Origin: Bifidobacterium breve
Lineage (GTDB): Bacteria > Actinomycetota > Actinomycetes > Nanopelagicales > Nanopelagicaceae
Direction: 5' to 3'
DNA: 44,856 bases
Assembly (NCBI GenBank): GCA_945876865.1
Contig: CAMCPZ010000007.1
Location: forward strand, 1 to 44,856
Each line of letters begins with the position of its first letter. Within the stretch, counting starts at the first letter, position 1. The position numbers and the translations under genes are program-made. The notes beneath the pieces were generated by a model. That model was not told the origin of the DNA and made no database searches. It worked only from the letters and a program-made list of their open reading frames with translations. This document shows positions 1 through 6,844 of the stretch, in pieces.

Positions 1-1131
1 TGTGAAGAATTTGGAGTTCGCCTGCACTCACTTGGTGATGTTGAACAGGGAATTGTTCACGTTGTTGGCCCACAACTTGGAATTACTCAACCTGGGATGA
101 CGATTGTTTGCGGCGATTCACATACCTCAACCCACGGCGCATTTGGCGCACTCGCATTTGGTATCGGAACTTCAGAGGTCGAGCATGTTCTGGCTACTCA
201 GACCCTGCCACTAGTTCGCCCAAAGACAATGGCGATTAACGTTGAAGGAAAGCTAAAGCCAGGTGTAACTAGTAAAGATATTATTTTGGCGATCATTGCA
301 AAGATTGGCACTGGCGGCGGTCAAGGATACGTTCTTGAATATCGCGGTTCGGCTATTCGCGCGCTTTCAATGGAATCTCGAATGACAGTTTGCAATATGT
401 CGATTGAAGCCGGAGCTCGCGCTGGATTAATTGCGCCAGATGAAATTACCTTCGAATACCTAAAGTCAAAGCCACACGCACCTAAGGGCGCCGATTGGGA
501 TGCTGCAGTTTCATACTGGAAGACTCTTCAAAGTGATTCTGATGCAAAGTTCGACGTTGAGATTTCGCTAAATGCAGATGACCTTGAACCATTTGTCACG
601 TGGGGAACCAACCCAGGACAGGGACTTCCGCTTAACTCAAAGGTTCCAAACCCAGCAGAAATCAGTGATCCCGAAGCTAGAGGTGCCGCAGAACGCGCAC
701 TTACTTACATGGGACTTGTTGCAGGCACCCCGCTTAAAGAGATAAAGGTAGACACTATCTTTTTAGGTTCTTGCACAAATGGCCGCATTGAAGATTTGCG
801 ATCTGCTGCTGATGTTCTTAAGGGAAAACGAATTTCCAAAGAAGTGCGGATGTTGGTTGTGCCAGGATCTGCGCGCGTTAGATTGCAGGCAGAAGCTGAG
901 GGCCTAGATAAAGTCTTTCTAGATGCTGGAGCTGAATGGCGCACTGCAGGTTGTTCAATGTGTTTGGGAATGAATCCTGATCAACTTGCTGTTGGCGAGA
1001 GATCCGCATCAACTTCTAATAGAAACTTTGAAGGTCGCCAAGGTAAAGGCGGTCGCACCCACTTAGTAAGTCCACTAGTTGCAGCAGCCACTGCAATTCG
1101 AGGCACTCTTTCCTCACCGGCAGATTTGTAA
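1..1131 (+). CDS. leuC: 3-isopropylmalate dehydratase large subunit, 5'-truncated by window edge
   Basis: This is the large subunit of isopropylmalate isomerase, which converts 2- to 3-isopropylmalate in cytosolic leucine synthesis as a heterodimer with LeuD. The reading frame is open from base 1, so the true start lies upstream of the window; the first ATG at 97 is internal because conserved family sequence ([11 protein letters not shown]) precedes it. Visible family marks are [13 protein letters not shown] and the three [4Fe-4S] cysteines, one in GSCTNGR and two in the CSMCLG motif near the C-terminus. It is followed after 11 bases by leuD, with an AAGGAG ribosome site in between, so the two form an operon. 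Identification is secure. Confidence 0.97.
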   Translation, partial: CEEFGVRLHSLGDVEQGIVHVVGPQLGITQPGMTIVCGDSHTSTHGAFGALAFGIGTSEVEHVLATQTLPLVRPKTMAINVEGKLKPGVTSKDIILAIIAKIGTGGGQGYVLEYRGSAIRALSMESRMTVCNMSIEAGARAGLIAPDEITFEYLKSKPHAPKGADWDAAVSYWKTLQSDSDAKFDVEISLNADDLEPFVTWGTNPGQGLPLNSKVPNPAEISDPEARGAAERALTYMGLVAGTPLKEIKVDTIFLGSCTNGRIEDLRSAADVLKGKRISKEVRMLVVPGSARVRLQAEAEGLDKVFLDAGAEWRTAGCSMCLGMNPDQLAVGERSASTSNRNFEGRQGKGGRTHLVSPLVAAATAIRGTLSSPADL

Positions 1132-1142
1132 GGAGAAATAAC

Positions 1143-1742
1143 ATGGAGAAATATTTAAGCCACACTGGAAGCGTTCTTCCGCTCCGTCGCAGCAATGTTG
1201 ATACCGACCAGATTATTCCTGCGGTATACCTGAAGCGCGTAACCAAGAGCGGCTTCGAAGATGGCCTCTTTGGTGCCTGGCGAAATGATCCAGAATTTGT
1301 TCTTAACAAACCAGAATTTGCTGGTGCAACGATTCTGGTTGCAGGTGTCGATTTTGGAACTGGTTCATCTCGCGAACACGCAGTATGGGCACTTCAGAAC
1401 TATGGTTTCAAGGTAGTTCTATCAAGCAGATTCGCAGACATCTTCCGTGGCAATTCGCAGAAGGCCGGATTGCTTACAGTTGTAATCGATCAATCAGAAA
1501 TTGAGGCGATCTGGAGCGCAGTAGAAGCAGATCCTAAAACCCAAGTAAAAGTAGACCTTGAGGCGAAAACTGTGACCTACGGTTCTAAATCAATTCCATT
1601 TGCTATCGATGATTACACCAGATGGCGCTTGATGGAAGGCTTGGATGACATCGGACTTACACTCAAAAACATTGATTCTGTAAGCTCTTTTGAAGAATCA
1701 CGCCCAAGTTTTAAGCCTAAAACACTTCCTGCGCTCTCTTAA
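1143..1742 (+). CDS. leuD: 3-isopropylmalate dehydratase small subunit
   Basis: This is the small, swivelling-domain subunit (199 aa, normal length) that completes the LeuCD isomerase active site. The N-terminal region has [15 protein letters not shown], and the substrate-loop region has [15 protein letters not shown], both diagnostic of LeuD. The ATG start is preceded by AAGGAG at about 1130-1135, overlapping the end of leuC. A strong hairpin with a U-run follows the stop at 1757-1786, so the leu operon ends here. Nothing unusual is seen in the sequence. Confidence 0.97.
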   Translation: MEKYLSHTGSVLPLRRSNVDTDQIIPAVYLKRVTKSGFEDGLFGAWRNDPEFVLNKPEFAGATILVAGVDFGTGSSREHAVWALQNYGFKVVLSSRFADIFRGNSQKAGLLTVVIDQSEIEAIWSAVEADPKTQVKVDLEAKTVTYGSKSIPFAIDDYTRWRLMEGLDDIGLTLKNIDSVSSFEESRPSFKPKTLPALS

Positions 1743-1756
1743 TCTCAGCAAACGAT

Positions 1757-1786
1757 AAAACTCTAAAGTAATTATCTAGAGTTTTT
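1757..1786 (+). terminator. Intrinsic terminator after leuD
   Basis: A 9-bp perfect stem (AAAACTCTA at 1757-1765 pairs with TAGAGTTTT at 1777-1785) has an 11-base loop and ends in five T residues. Its place 15 bases after the leuD stop fits rho-independent termination. The A-run on the left arm could allow some reverse function too. Confidence 0.75.
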
Positions 1787-1885
1787 CTCGCATAAAAAGT
1801 GCGCTTTTTTGCATTTGCTTTAAAAAATTAAATTCCGACACGCCACTTTATATGTAGCAAGTTATTTGTTTCCACGCGTAGATTT

Positions 1886-1925
1886 CTAACCACGTTAGGC
1901 GAATGTCTAACATTTACGCGTAAAT
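1886..1925 (+). promoter_or_regulatory. Inverted-repeat cluster in the leader of the HU gene
   Basis: CTAAC (1886-1890), GTTAG (1894-1898) and CTAAC (1907-1911) form alternating inverted repeats. They are followed by a perfect 14-bp palindrome ATTTACGCGTAAAT at 1912-1925, which ends directly before the AAGGGG ribosome site. The 7-mer ACGCGTA also occurs at 1874-1880. The cluster could be an operator or an RNA hairpin controlling HU; no factor is identified and no confident -35/-10 pair was found nearby. Confidence 0.45.
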
Positions 1926-1937
1926 AAGGGGATTTAA

Positions 1938-2369
1938 ATGAACAAGGCCCAGTTCATCGCAGCATTGGCACCTCACTTCGGCGATAGCAAGAAGGAAGCT
2001 GCTCGTGCAGTAGATGTAGTTTTTGACACCATCGTTCGCAACATTTCAAAGGGCGAAGATGTAATGATCAACGATTTCGGTAAGTTTAAGAAAGTTGATC
2101 GCCCAGCACGTAAGGGTCGTAACCCTTTCACTGGTGAAACAATTCAAATCAAGGCAAGCAAGAAAGTTCGTTTCTTGCCAGCAAAGGCGCTGAAGGAAGT
2201 TATCTCAGGCGCACGCAAGCTTGAAGCTGCTCCAAAGCCACCTGCAAAGGTAGTTGCAAAGCCAGCTGCTAAGAAGGCTGCTCCAAAGAAGGCTGCTCCA
2301 AAGAAAGCTGCTAAGAAGAAGCCAGCTGCTAAGAAGAAGCCAGCGAAGAAGGCTGCAAAGCGTCGCTAG
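1938..2369 (+). CDS. hup: HU-family nucleoid protein with Lys/Ala-rich C-terminal tail
   Basis: This is a DNA-bending, histone-like protein (143 aa). Residues 1 to about 90 are a standard HU fold, with GKFKKVDRPARKGRNPFTGE as the DNA-contacting arm. Residues about 95-143 are a low-complexity tail of PAKKA, KKAAP and KKPA repeats, the arrangement known from actinobacterial HupB and resembling eukaryotic H1 tails. The ATG is preceded by AAGGGG at 1926-1931. It is a single-gene unit, isolated by terminators at 1757-1786 and 2385-2416. The leader carries an unusual palindrome cluster. The tail repeats at DNA level are codon-driven, not a separate element. Confidence 0.95.
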   Translation: MNKAQFIAALAPHFGDSKKEAARAVDVVFDTIVRNISKGEDVMINDFGKFKKVDRPARKGRNPFTGETIQIKASKKVRFLPAKALKEVISGARKLEAAPKPPAKVVAKPAAKKAAPKKAAPKKAAKKKPAAKKKPAKKAAKRR

Positions 2370-2384
2370 TCGTTAAACAATTCT

Positions 2385-2416
2385 AAAGAGGGAGCCAGAA
2401 ATGGTTCCCTCTTTTT
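2385..2416 (+). terminator. Intrinsic terminator after the HU gene
   Basis: A 12-bp stem pairs AAAGAGGGAGCC (2385-2396) with GGTTCCCTCTTT (2403-2414), with one G-U pair, a six-base loop and a run of five T. It lies 16 bases after the HU stop. Confidence 0.85.
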
Positions 2417-2439
2417 AATGCAATTTAGTTATTGCGAAT

Positions 2440-2445
2440 TAGGAT
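2440..2445 (+). promoter_or_regulatory. -10 box of a predicted leaderless promoter for plsC
   Basis: TAGGAT ends six bases before the plsC ATG at 2452, and no Shine-Dalgarno is present. This spacing puts the transcription start at or next to the A of the ATG. It follows the HU terminator, so a new promoter is expected here. Confidence 0.6.
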
Positions 2446-2451
2446 GTAGTC

Positions 2452-3228
2452 ATGCAATTTGAAGCACCCAGCGGTTATCCGCTTGGAACGAATAAGGCTT
2501 TTAAAATTGCGGCCACTTTTCTAATTCCACTTTTAACGATACTTACAAAACGTGATTGGCGCGGGGCGAAAAATATTCCTAAATCTGGCCCGGTAATTGT
2601 TATTTCAAATCACGTCTCCTATGCAGATGCTCTTGTCTTCGCCCATTATCTATATGGAAACGGCAGGGCGGTTAGATATCTAGGAAAAGATTCGGTCTTT
2701 AGGATTCCTATTTTAGGAAAAATTATTCTAAGTTCTGGACAGATTCCAGTTGCACGAGAGTCCGACAAGGCTTCACATGCACTTGATAGCGCTCTGGGAT
2801 TATTGGAAGCGGGACATTGTGTTGGAATTTATCCAGAGGGAACTCTGACTCGAGATGAAAATTTATGGCCAATGGTTGCCAAGACCGGAATTGCTAGGTT
2901 GGCAATTATCAGCAAAGCCCCAGTAATTCCGGTGGCGCAATGGGGAGATCAGAATTTACTGGCCCCGTATTCAAAGAAGGTGGTTCTTTGGAAGCGAACT
3001 AAAATTACATATCTGGCTGGGTCGCCGCTAGATTTCAGCAAGTGGGCAGGGAAAGAGGAAGATCAGGCTGCGCTTATCGAGGCCACCGCGTATGCAATGG
3101 CGGAAATTACCAAATTGTTAGAAGAAATTAGGGGAGAATCAGCGCCTGAGCAAATCTTCGATCCGCACAATTCAGATCTACCTAGAACCGGAAACTTCAA
3201 GAAACAGAGAAGAAAAGGAATTAAATAA
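2452..3228 (+). CDS. plsC: 1-acyl-sn-glycerol-3-phosphate acyltransferase
   Basis: This membrane-associated enzyme transfers an acyl chain to lysophosphatidic acid to make phosphatidic acid, the second acylation of phospholipid synthesis. The catalytic NHxxxxD motif is NHVSYAD (His54, Asp59) and the glycerol-phosphate binding motif is YPEGTLT near residue 125. A hydrophobic stretch at about residues 18-31 could anchor it to the membrane. The length (258 aa) is usual, with a basic C-terminal end. It sits directly upstream of gpsA, which makes the glycerol-3-phosphate backbone, with no intergenic space, so the two are probably co-transcribed. Confidence 0.92.
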   Translation: MQFEAPSGYPLGTNKAFKIAATFLIPLLTILTKRDWRGAKNIPKSGPVIVISNHVSYADALVFAHYLYGNGRAVRYLGKDSVFRIPILGKIILSSGQIPVARESDKASHALDSALGLLEAGHCVGIYPEGTLTRDENLWPMVAKTGIARLAIISKAPVIPVAQWGDQNLLAPYSKKVVLWKRTKITYLAGSPLDFSKWAGKEEDQAALIEATAYAMAEITKLLEEIRGESAPEQIFDPHNSDLPRTGNFKKQRRKGIK

Positions 3229-4227
3229 ATGTCAAAAGTTACAGTCCTTGGTTCTGGTGCCTGGGGAACAACCCTGGCACAAGTTCTCTGTGATTCTGGC
3301 CAAGATGTTTTAATTTGGGGCCGTAATTCTGATGTTGTAAATGAAATAAATAGCAAGAATACAAATAGTAAATATCTGCCAGGTGTTGTTCTTCCTTCCC
3401 AACTTCGTGCAGGCGTCGATATTCAAGAGGCCTTTGATTTCGGAGACTCACTCGTTCTGGCTATTCCTGCGCAATCTCTCCGCGAGAATCTATCGGGCTG
3501 GGTCAATAACTTCCCAAGTGATAAACCAGTAATTAGCACGCTAAAAGGCATCGAAGCCAAAACCCAACTTCGTATGACCGAAGTTGTCACAGAAATATTA
3601 GGAATCCCACCAGCAAGAATCGGTTTAATTACTGGACCAAACTTGGCAGGTGAACTCTCCTTGCGCCAACCAGCAGGCGCGGTTGCTGCATCTTCGAACG
3701 CTGAAATTTCACAGTTAATGATTGATGCGTTTACTACCCCTTACTTCCGAATTTATCCATCAGAAGATTTAGTGGGCTGCGAACTAGCAGGCGCTGCAAA
3801 GAGCGTTATTGCACTTGCAGTTGGTATGGCAATCGGACTTGGACTTGGCGAAAATACCCAAGCAATGATTATTACTCGCGGCCTAAGTGAAGTTGCAAGA
3901 TTCGGAAATGGTTACGGAGCAAATCCACTTACCAACCTTGGCCTCGCCGGAATGGGCGATCTTGTTGCATCTTGCGGATCTGGTTTATCTCGAAATAGAA
4001 CTTTTGGTGAAGCGCTCGGCAGAAGCGGCACAATGGCACAAGCACGAATTGAAGTTGCAAAGACCGTAGAAGGCGTCGCATCTGCTCCTGCGATTCTTGA
4101 ACTTGCGCACCGAGTCGGAGTAGAAGTTCCGATTATTGAAGTTGTTGCAGATGTAGTGGGCGATCGCATCTCGCCATCTGAAGCTATGGTTCGATTAATG
4201 ACTGTAAGCATGGCTGCCGAGCTGTAA
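3229..4227 (+). CDS. gpsA: NAD(P)-dependent glycerol-3-phosphate dehydrogenase
   Basis: It reduces dihydroxyacetone phosphate to sn-glycerol-3-phosphate, the phospholipid backbone precursor, in the cytosol. The N-terminal Rossmann motif is LGSGAWGTTLAQVL (GxGxxG, residues 7-12). Further family marks are the conserved STLKGIE and GPNLAGE segments and the catalytic-lysine region ELAGAAKSVIALAVG. The length (332 aa) is typical. An AAAGGA ribosome site lies upstream within the end of plsC. Its stop overlaps the ddl start by one base (TAATG), indicating translational coupling in a plsC-gpsA-ddl operon. Confidence 0.96.
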   Translation: MSKVTVLGSGAWGTTLAQVLCDSGQDVLIWGRNSDVVNEINSKNTNSKYLPGVVLPSQLRAGVDIQEAFDFGDSLVLAIPAQSLRENLSGWVNNFPSDKPVISTLKGIEAKTQLRMTEVVTEILGIPPARIGLITGPNLAGELSLRQPAGAVAASSNAEISQLMIDAFTTPYFRIYPSEDLVGCELAGAAKSVIALAVGMAIGLGLGENTQAMIITRGLSEVARFGNGYGANPLTNLGLAGMGDLVASCGSGLSRNRTFGEALGRSGTMAQARIEVAKTVEGVASAPAILELAHRVGVEVPIIEVVADVVGDRISPSEAMVRLMTVSMAAEL

Positions 4228-5264
4228 TGAACAAAATTAAAGTCGGGATTGTATGTGGTGGAAAATCTAGTGAGCATGAAATTTCATGCATCTCTGCCGC
4301 AGGCGTTCTATCTGCAATAGATCTTGATAAATACGAGCCACTTTTAATTGGAATCACAAAGTCCGGGACCTGGGTTCTTCCGCCTGCGGATTACCAATTA
4401 ACAATTCAAGGTGGCGTTCTACCTGAAATCAAAGATGGACTTCCAGAAACCAGCATTGAAAAATTAGATATCGATTTATTGTTCCCAGTGCTTCACGGAC
4501 CTTATGGCGAAGATGGAACTTTCCAGGGGCAATGCGAAATGGCGGGAATTAAATATGTTGGCTCTGGCGTGTTAGCCAGCGCAGCCGGTATGGATAAATC
4601 TTTTGCTAAGCCAATCTTTCAATCACATGGCTTAGAAGTTGCGCCAGGAATGGTAATTCACGAACGTGATTGGCAGATTGATGAAGTGCGAATTCTGGCC
4701 AGTGCGACGAAATTTGGTAATCCGCTCTTTGTTAAGCCAGCGCGCAGCGGATCAAGTCGTGGCACAAGCAAAGTCAAAAACGTTAAAGAGTTAAAGAGTG
4801 CGATAAATTTTGCGCTGCAGTTTGACACAAAAGTATTAGTTGAAAGCGCAGTAGTTGGGCGCGAAATCGAGTGCGCAATTCTTCAATTAAATGGGGTTGC
4901 AGTCGCCTCTCCGGTTGGCGAGATAAAGATTTTAGGTGACCACGAGTTTTATGATTTTGATGCTAAGTATCTAGATGATTCAACCCAATTAGTGGTTCCA
5001 GCAGTTCTGCCTTTTGGAGTTCAGGAAGAGATTCAAAATTATGCCACCCAGGCATTTGATGCACTAGGTTGCGAAGGGCTTGCCCGAGTCGATTTCTTTT
5101 TTACCGGAGATTCGATCATTATTAATGAAATAAACACAATGCCTGGATTTACGGCTACATCGGTATTTCCAAAGCTCTGGGCGGCCGGTGGAATTGGATA
5201 TGCCGAGTTGATTACAAACTTAATTGAGGCCGCAATAGCGCGCCCATTAAATGTGACGCGCTGA
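4227..5264 (+). CDS. ddl: D-alanine--D-alanine ligase
   Basis: This ATP-grasp ligase joins two D-alanines for peptidoglycan precursors. The N-terminal GGKSSEHEIS motif, the HGPYGEDGTFQG signature, the SGVLASAAGMDK segment and the C-terminal NEINTMPGFTATSVFPKLW metal-binding motif are all intact in 345 aa. The start ATG overlaps the gpsA stop. The actinobacterial order gpsA-ddl is conserved, although the DUF3515 gene often found next to it is absent. It ends 20 bases before the convergent Lrp-domain gene; no clear terminator is seen in that gap. Confidence 0.96.
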   Translation: MNKIKVGIVCGGKSSEHEISCISAAGVLSAIDLDKYEPLLIGITKSGTWVLPPADYQLTIQGGVLPEIKDGLPETSIEKLDIDLLFPVLHGPYGEDGTFQGQCEMAGIKYVGSGVLASAAGMDKSFAKPIFQSHGLEVAPGMVIHERDWQIDEVRILASATKFGNPLFVKPARSGSSRGTSKVKNVKELKSAINFALQFDTKVLVESAVVGREIECAILQLNGVAVASPVGEIKILGDHEFYDFDAKYLDDSTQLVVPAVLPFGVQEEIQNYATQAFDALGCEGLARVDFFFTGDSIIINEINTMPGFTATSVFPKLWAAGGIGYAELITNLIEAAIARPLNVTR

Positions 5265-5284
5265 CTTAATAAGTTAAATAGTTT

Positions 5285-5521
5285 TTAGTAAGTAGTTACT
5301 GGGCAGGTCAAGGTGCGAGTAATTCCCGGCACAGCTTGAACCTTCGCCAAGATCGCGCGACCGAGTTCTTCCATACTTGGTGATTCGGCACGCATGATTA
5401 CATCGTAAGGTCCGGTAACACCCTCAGCGAGAGTTACACCAGCTATGGCTGAGACTGCTTTTGCTACACCAGAGGCCTTGCCGACTTCAGTTTGAATAAG
5501 AATGTATACCTGAACTGACAT
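5285..5521 (-). CDS. Stand-alone Lrp/AsnC ligand-binding (RAM) domain protein
   Basis: This 78-aa protein consists only of the alpha/beta effector-binding domain of Lrp/AsnC regulators, with no helix-turn-helix. The pattern VYILIQTEVGKA...GVTGPYDVIMRAE is typical of the RAM fold, which oligomerises and binds amino acids. Such free-standing domains occur beside thiL in actinobacteria. The role is unproven; modulation of a full-length Lrp partner or small-ligand sensing is plausible. The ATG is preceded by TTAGGAG with about nine bases spacing, so this gene belongs to the Shine-Dalgarno class. It is divergent from thiL. Confidence 0.85.
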   Translation of the reverse strand: MSVQVYILIQTEVGKASGVAKAVSAIAGVTLAEGVTGPYDVIMRAESPSMEELGRAILAKVQAVPGITRTLTCPVTTY

Positions 5522-5606
5522 TTGAATTGCTCCTAAATTTTCCTGCTGGCCACAGCGTCGTGATTGCAGAGTTAAAGGCTACCGCCTCTAGAGTTGGTTT
5601 GGGAAT

Positions 5607-5612
5607 TAATAT
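5607..5612 (+). promoter_or_regulatory. Candidate -10 box for thiL
   Basis: TAATAT lies 17 bases upstream of the thiL ATG, leaving a short leader that includes AGGGAG. No convincing -35 hexamer is visible at the usual distance. Confidence 0.4.
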
Positions 5613-5629
5613 TTTAGGGAGAACCGACC

Positions 5630-6547
5630 ATGGCTAGCGAGTCCGAGTTAATTGCGGCGCTTACTGCGGTTTTTAAGCTCTCGGATGCCAATGTTCGTGA
5701 GAGCGTTCTAATTGGAATTGGCGATGACGGAGCGGTAATCGCACCGAGCTCGCACAAGTCGGTTCTCGCTGCAGATATGGCGGTCGAAGGTGTGCACTTC
5801 AATCGCAATTGGTCAACCTTGCGCGAAATCGGCGCGAAGATTACCGCAGCTAACTTGGCTGATATTTATGCAATGGGTGGCGAGCCAAAATATTTATTGG
5901 TAAGCGCGGGTTTAACTGCTGATTTTGGAATTACTGAAATTACCGAACTTGCAACTGGGATTGCAGATGAAGCCGCGCTAGTTGGTGCATCTGTTGTGGG
6001 CGGAGACATTTCGAGAGCCGATCAATTAGTGATTTCGATATCGGTATTCGGTGAAGTCGAAAATCCGATAACCCGTTCCGGAGCGAAGGTAGGAGATTCG
6101 GTAATTATCTCTGGGTTACCCGGGAAATCTGCTGCTGGACTGATCCAACTTCAAAGCGGCATCACGGAATCATCTTTCGTATCAGCCCATAAAAAACCAA
6201 CAGTTAACTATAAATTAGCTAAGAAGTTTCAAGGCGTAAATGCAATGTGCGATGTCAGTGATGGCCTGCTCTCAGAGCTAAACCATATTGCGAGCGCCTC
6301 GGGCGTTGGAATCGAATTAGATTCTAAATTGATTGCAGAAACACCTGGGTTCAAAGATTTGGAAGCAGCAACTAAAGGTGATATTTGGGAAGTTGTTTTA
6401 TCAGGCGGCGAAGATCATGTATTTGTTGCCACCACATCTAGAGACATCCCCGAGGGTGCGCATGTGATTGGCAAGGTTGTCTCAGGAACAGGCGTAAAGG
6501 TTTCTGGAATTTCGAAATTACCTGCAACTGGCTTCCGCCACTTTTAA
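5630..6547 (+). CDS. thiL: Thiamine-monophosphate kinase
   Basis: It phosphorylates thiamine monophosphate to the active cofactor thiamine diphosphate using ATP. The N-terminal IGDDGAVI and AADMAVEGVHF motifs bind Mg-ATP. Later GGDISRADQ, CDVSDGLLSEL and SGGEDHVF complete the PurM/ThiL superfamily signature. The length is 305 aa, normal for the family. AGGGAG precedes the ATG. It is followed by convergent rpmB seven bases later. The product supplies cofactor to enzymes such as Dxs, encoded further along the window. Confidence 0.95.
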   Translation: MASESELIAALTAVFKLSDANVRESVLIGIGDDGAVIAPSSHKSVLAADMAVEGVHFNRNWSTLREIGAKITAANLADIYAMGGEPKYLLVSAGLTADFGITEITELATGIADEAALVGASVVGGDISRADQLVISISVFGEVENPITRSGAKVGDSVIISGLPGKSAAGLIQLQSGITESSFVSAHKKPTVNYKLAKKFQGVNAMCDVSDGLLSELNHIASASGVGIELDSKLIAETPGFKDLEAATKGDIWEVVLSGGEDHVFVATTSRDIPEGAHVIGKVVSGTGVKVSGISKLPATGFRHF

Positions 6548-6554
6548 AAATTAA

Positions 6555-6740
6555 TTAACGAGTTACTTTTCCAGCCTTAAGGCATGAAGCACAAACGTTC
6601 TGACGCTTAGGTGTTCCGCCTACAAGGGTGCGAACGCGTTGGATATTTGGATTCCAACGGCGACGGGTCTTGCGCATTGAGTGGGAGACCTTGTTGCCGA
6701 AGCTAGGACCTTTGCCGCAGATATCGCAGTTAGAGGACAC
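6555..6740 (-). CDS. rpmB: Ribosomal protein bL28
   Basis: This 61-aa ribosomal large-subunit protein has the family N-terminus SSNCDICGKGPSFGNKVSHS and a Cys pair near the C-terminus (NVCASCLKAGKV) that makes a zinc-binding set with the N-terminal CDIC. The start is taken as the GTG at 6738-6740: it is preceded by AAGGGAG with suitable spacing and yields the family's usual beginning. An in-frame ATG at 6761 would add seven unconserved residues. It is divergent from recG. The DAK-family gene often found between rpmB and recG in actinobacteria is absent. Confidence 0.95.
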   Translation of the reverse strand: MSSNCDICGKGPSFGNKVSHSMRKTRRRWNPNIQRVRTLVGGTPKRQNVCASCLKAGKVTR

Positions 6741-6764
6741 GGTGTTTCTCCCTTGAATCAAGTT

Positions 6765-6792
6765 AAATTACGGGTTTCGCAATAAGTCGCAA
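6765..6792 (-). promoter_or_regulatory. Predicted promoter of rpmB (-35 TTGCGA, -10 TAATTT)
   Basis: Read on the minus strand, TTGCGA (plus 6787-6792) and TAATTT (plus 6765-6770) are separated by 16 bases. The inferred transcript would have a leader of roughly 20 bases containing AAGGGAG. A second TTGCGA copy lies within the spacer. Confidence 0.5.
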
Positions 6793-6798
6793 AGATTA

Positions 6799-6826
6799 CC
6801 CCGTCTACACGGGGATTGGCTAATCC
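6799..6826. other. Two overlapping hairpins between rpmB and recG
   Basis: CCCCGT (6799-6804) pairs with ACGGGG (6809-6814) around a CTAC tetraloop. GGATT (6813-6817) can pair with AATCC (6822-6826). The two structures share G6813-G6814, so as RNA they would be mutually exclusive. The region is upstream of both predicted transcription starts, so a DNA-level operator is as likely as an RNA role. Confidence 0.35.
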
Positions 6827-6832
6827 GCGCGA

Positions 6833-6838
6833 GAAGAT
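6833..6838 (+). promoter_or_regulatory. Weak -10 box (GAAGAT) of a possible leaderless recG promoter
   Basis: GAAGAT keeps the A2 and T6 of the TANNNT pattern and ends six bases before the recG ATG at 6845. No Shine-Dalgarno is present. Confidence 0.4.
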
Positions 6839-6844
6839 AGGCCC

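Noticed and set aside
2230-2366. Repetitive stretch in the 3' part of the HU gene as a possible repeat element or CRISPR-like array
   Set aside because: It is coding low-complexity sequence for the Lys/Ala tail; units are irregular and have no spacers.
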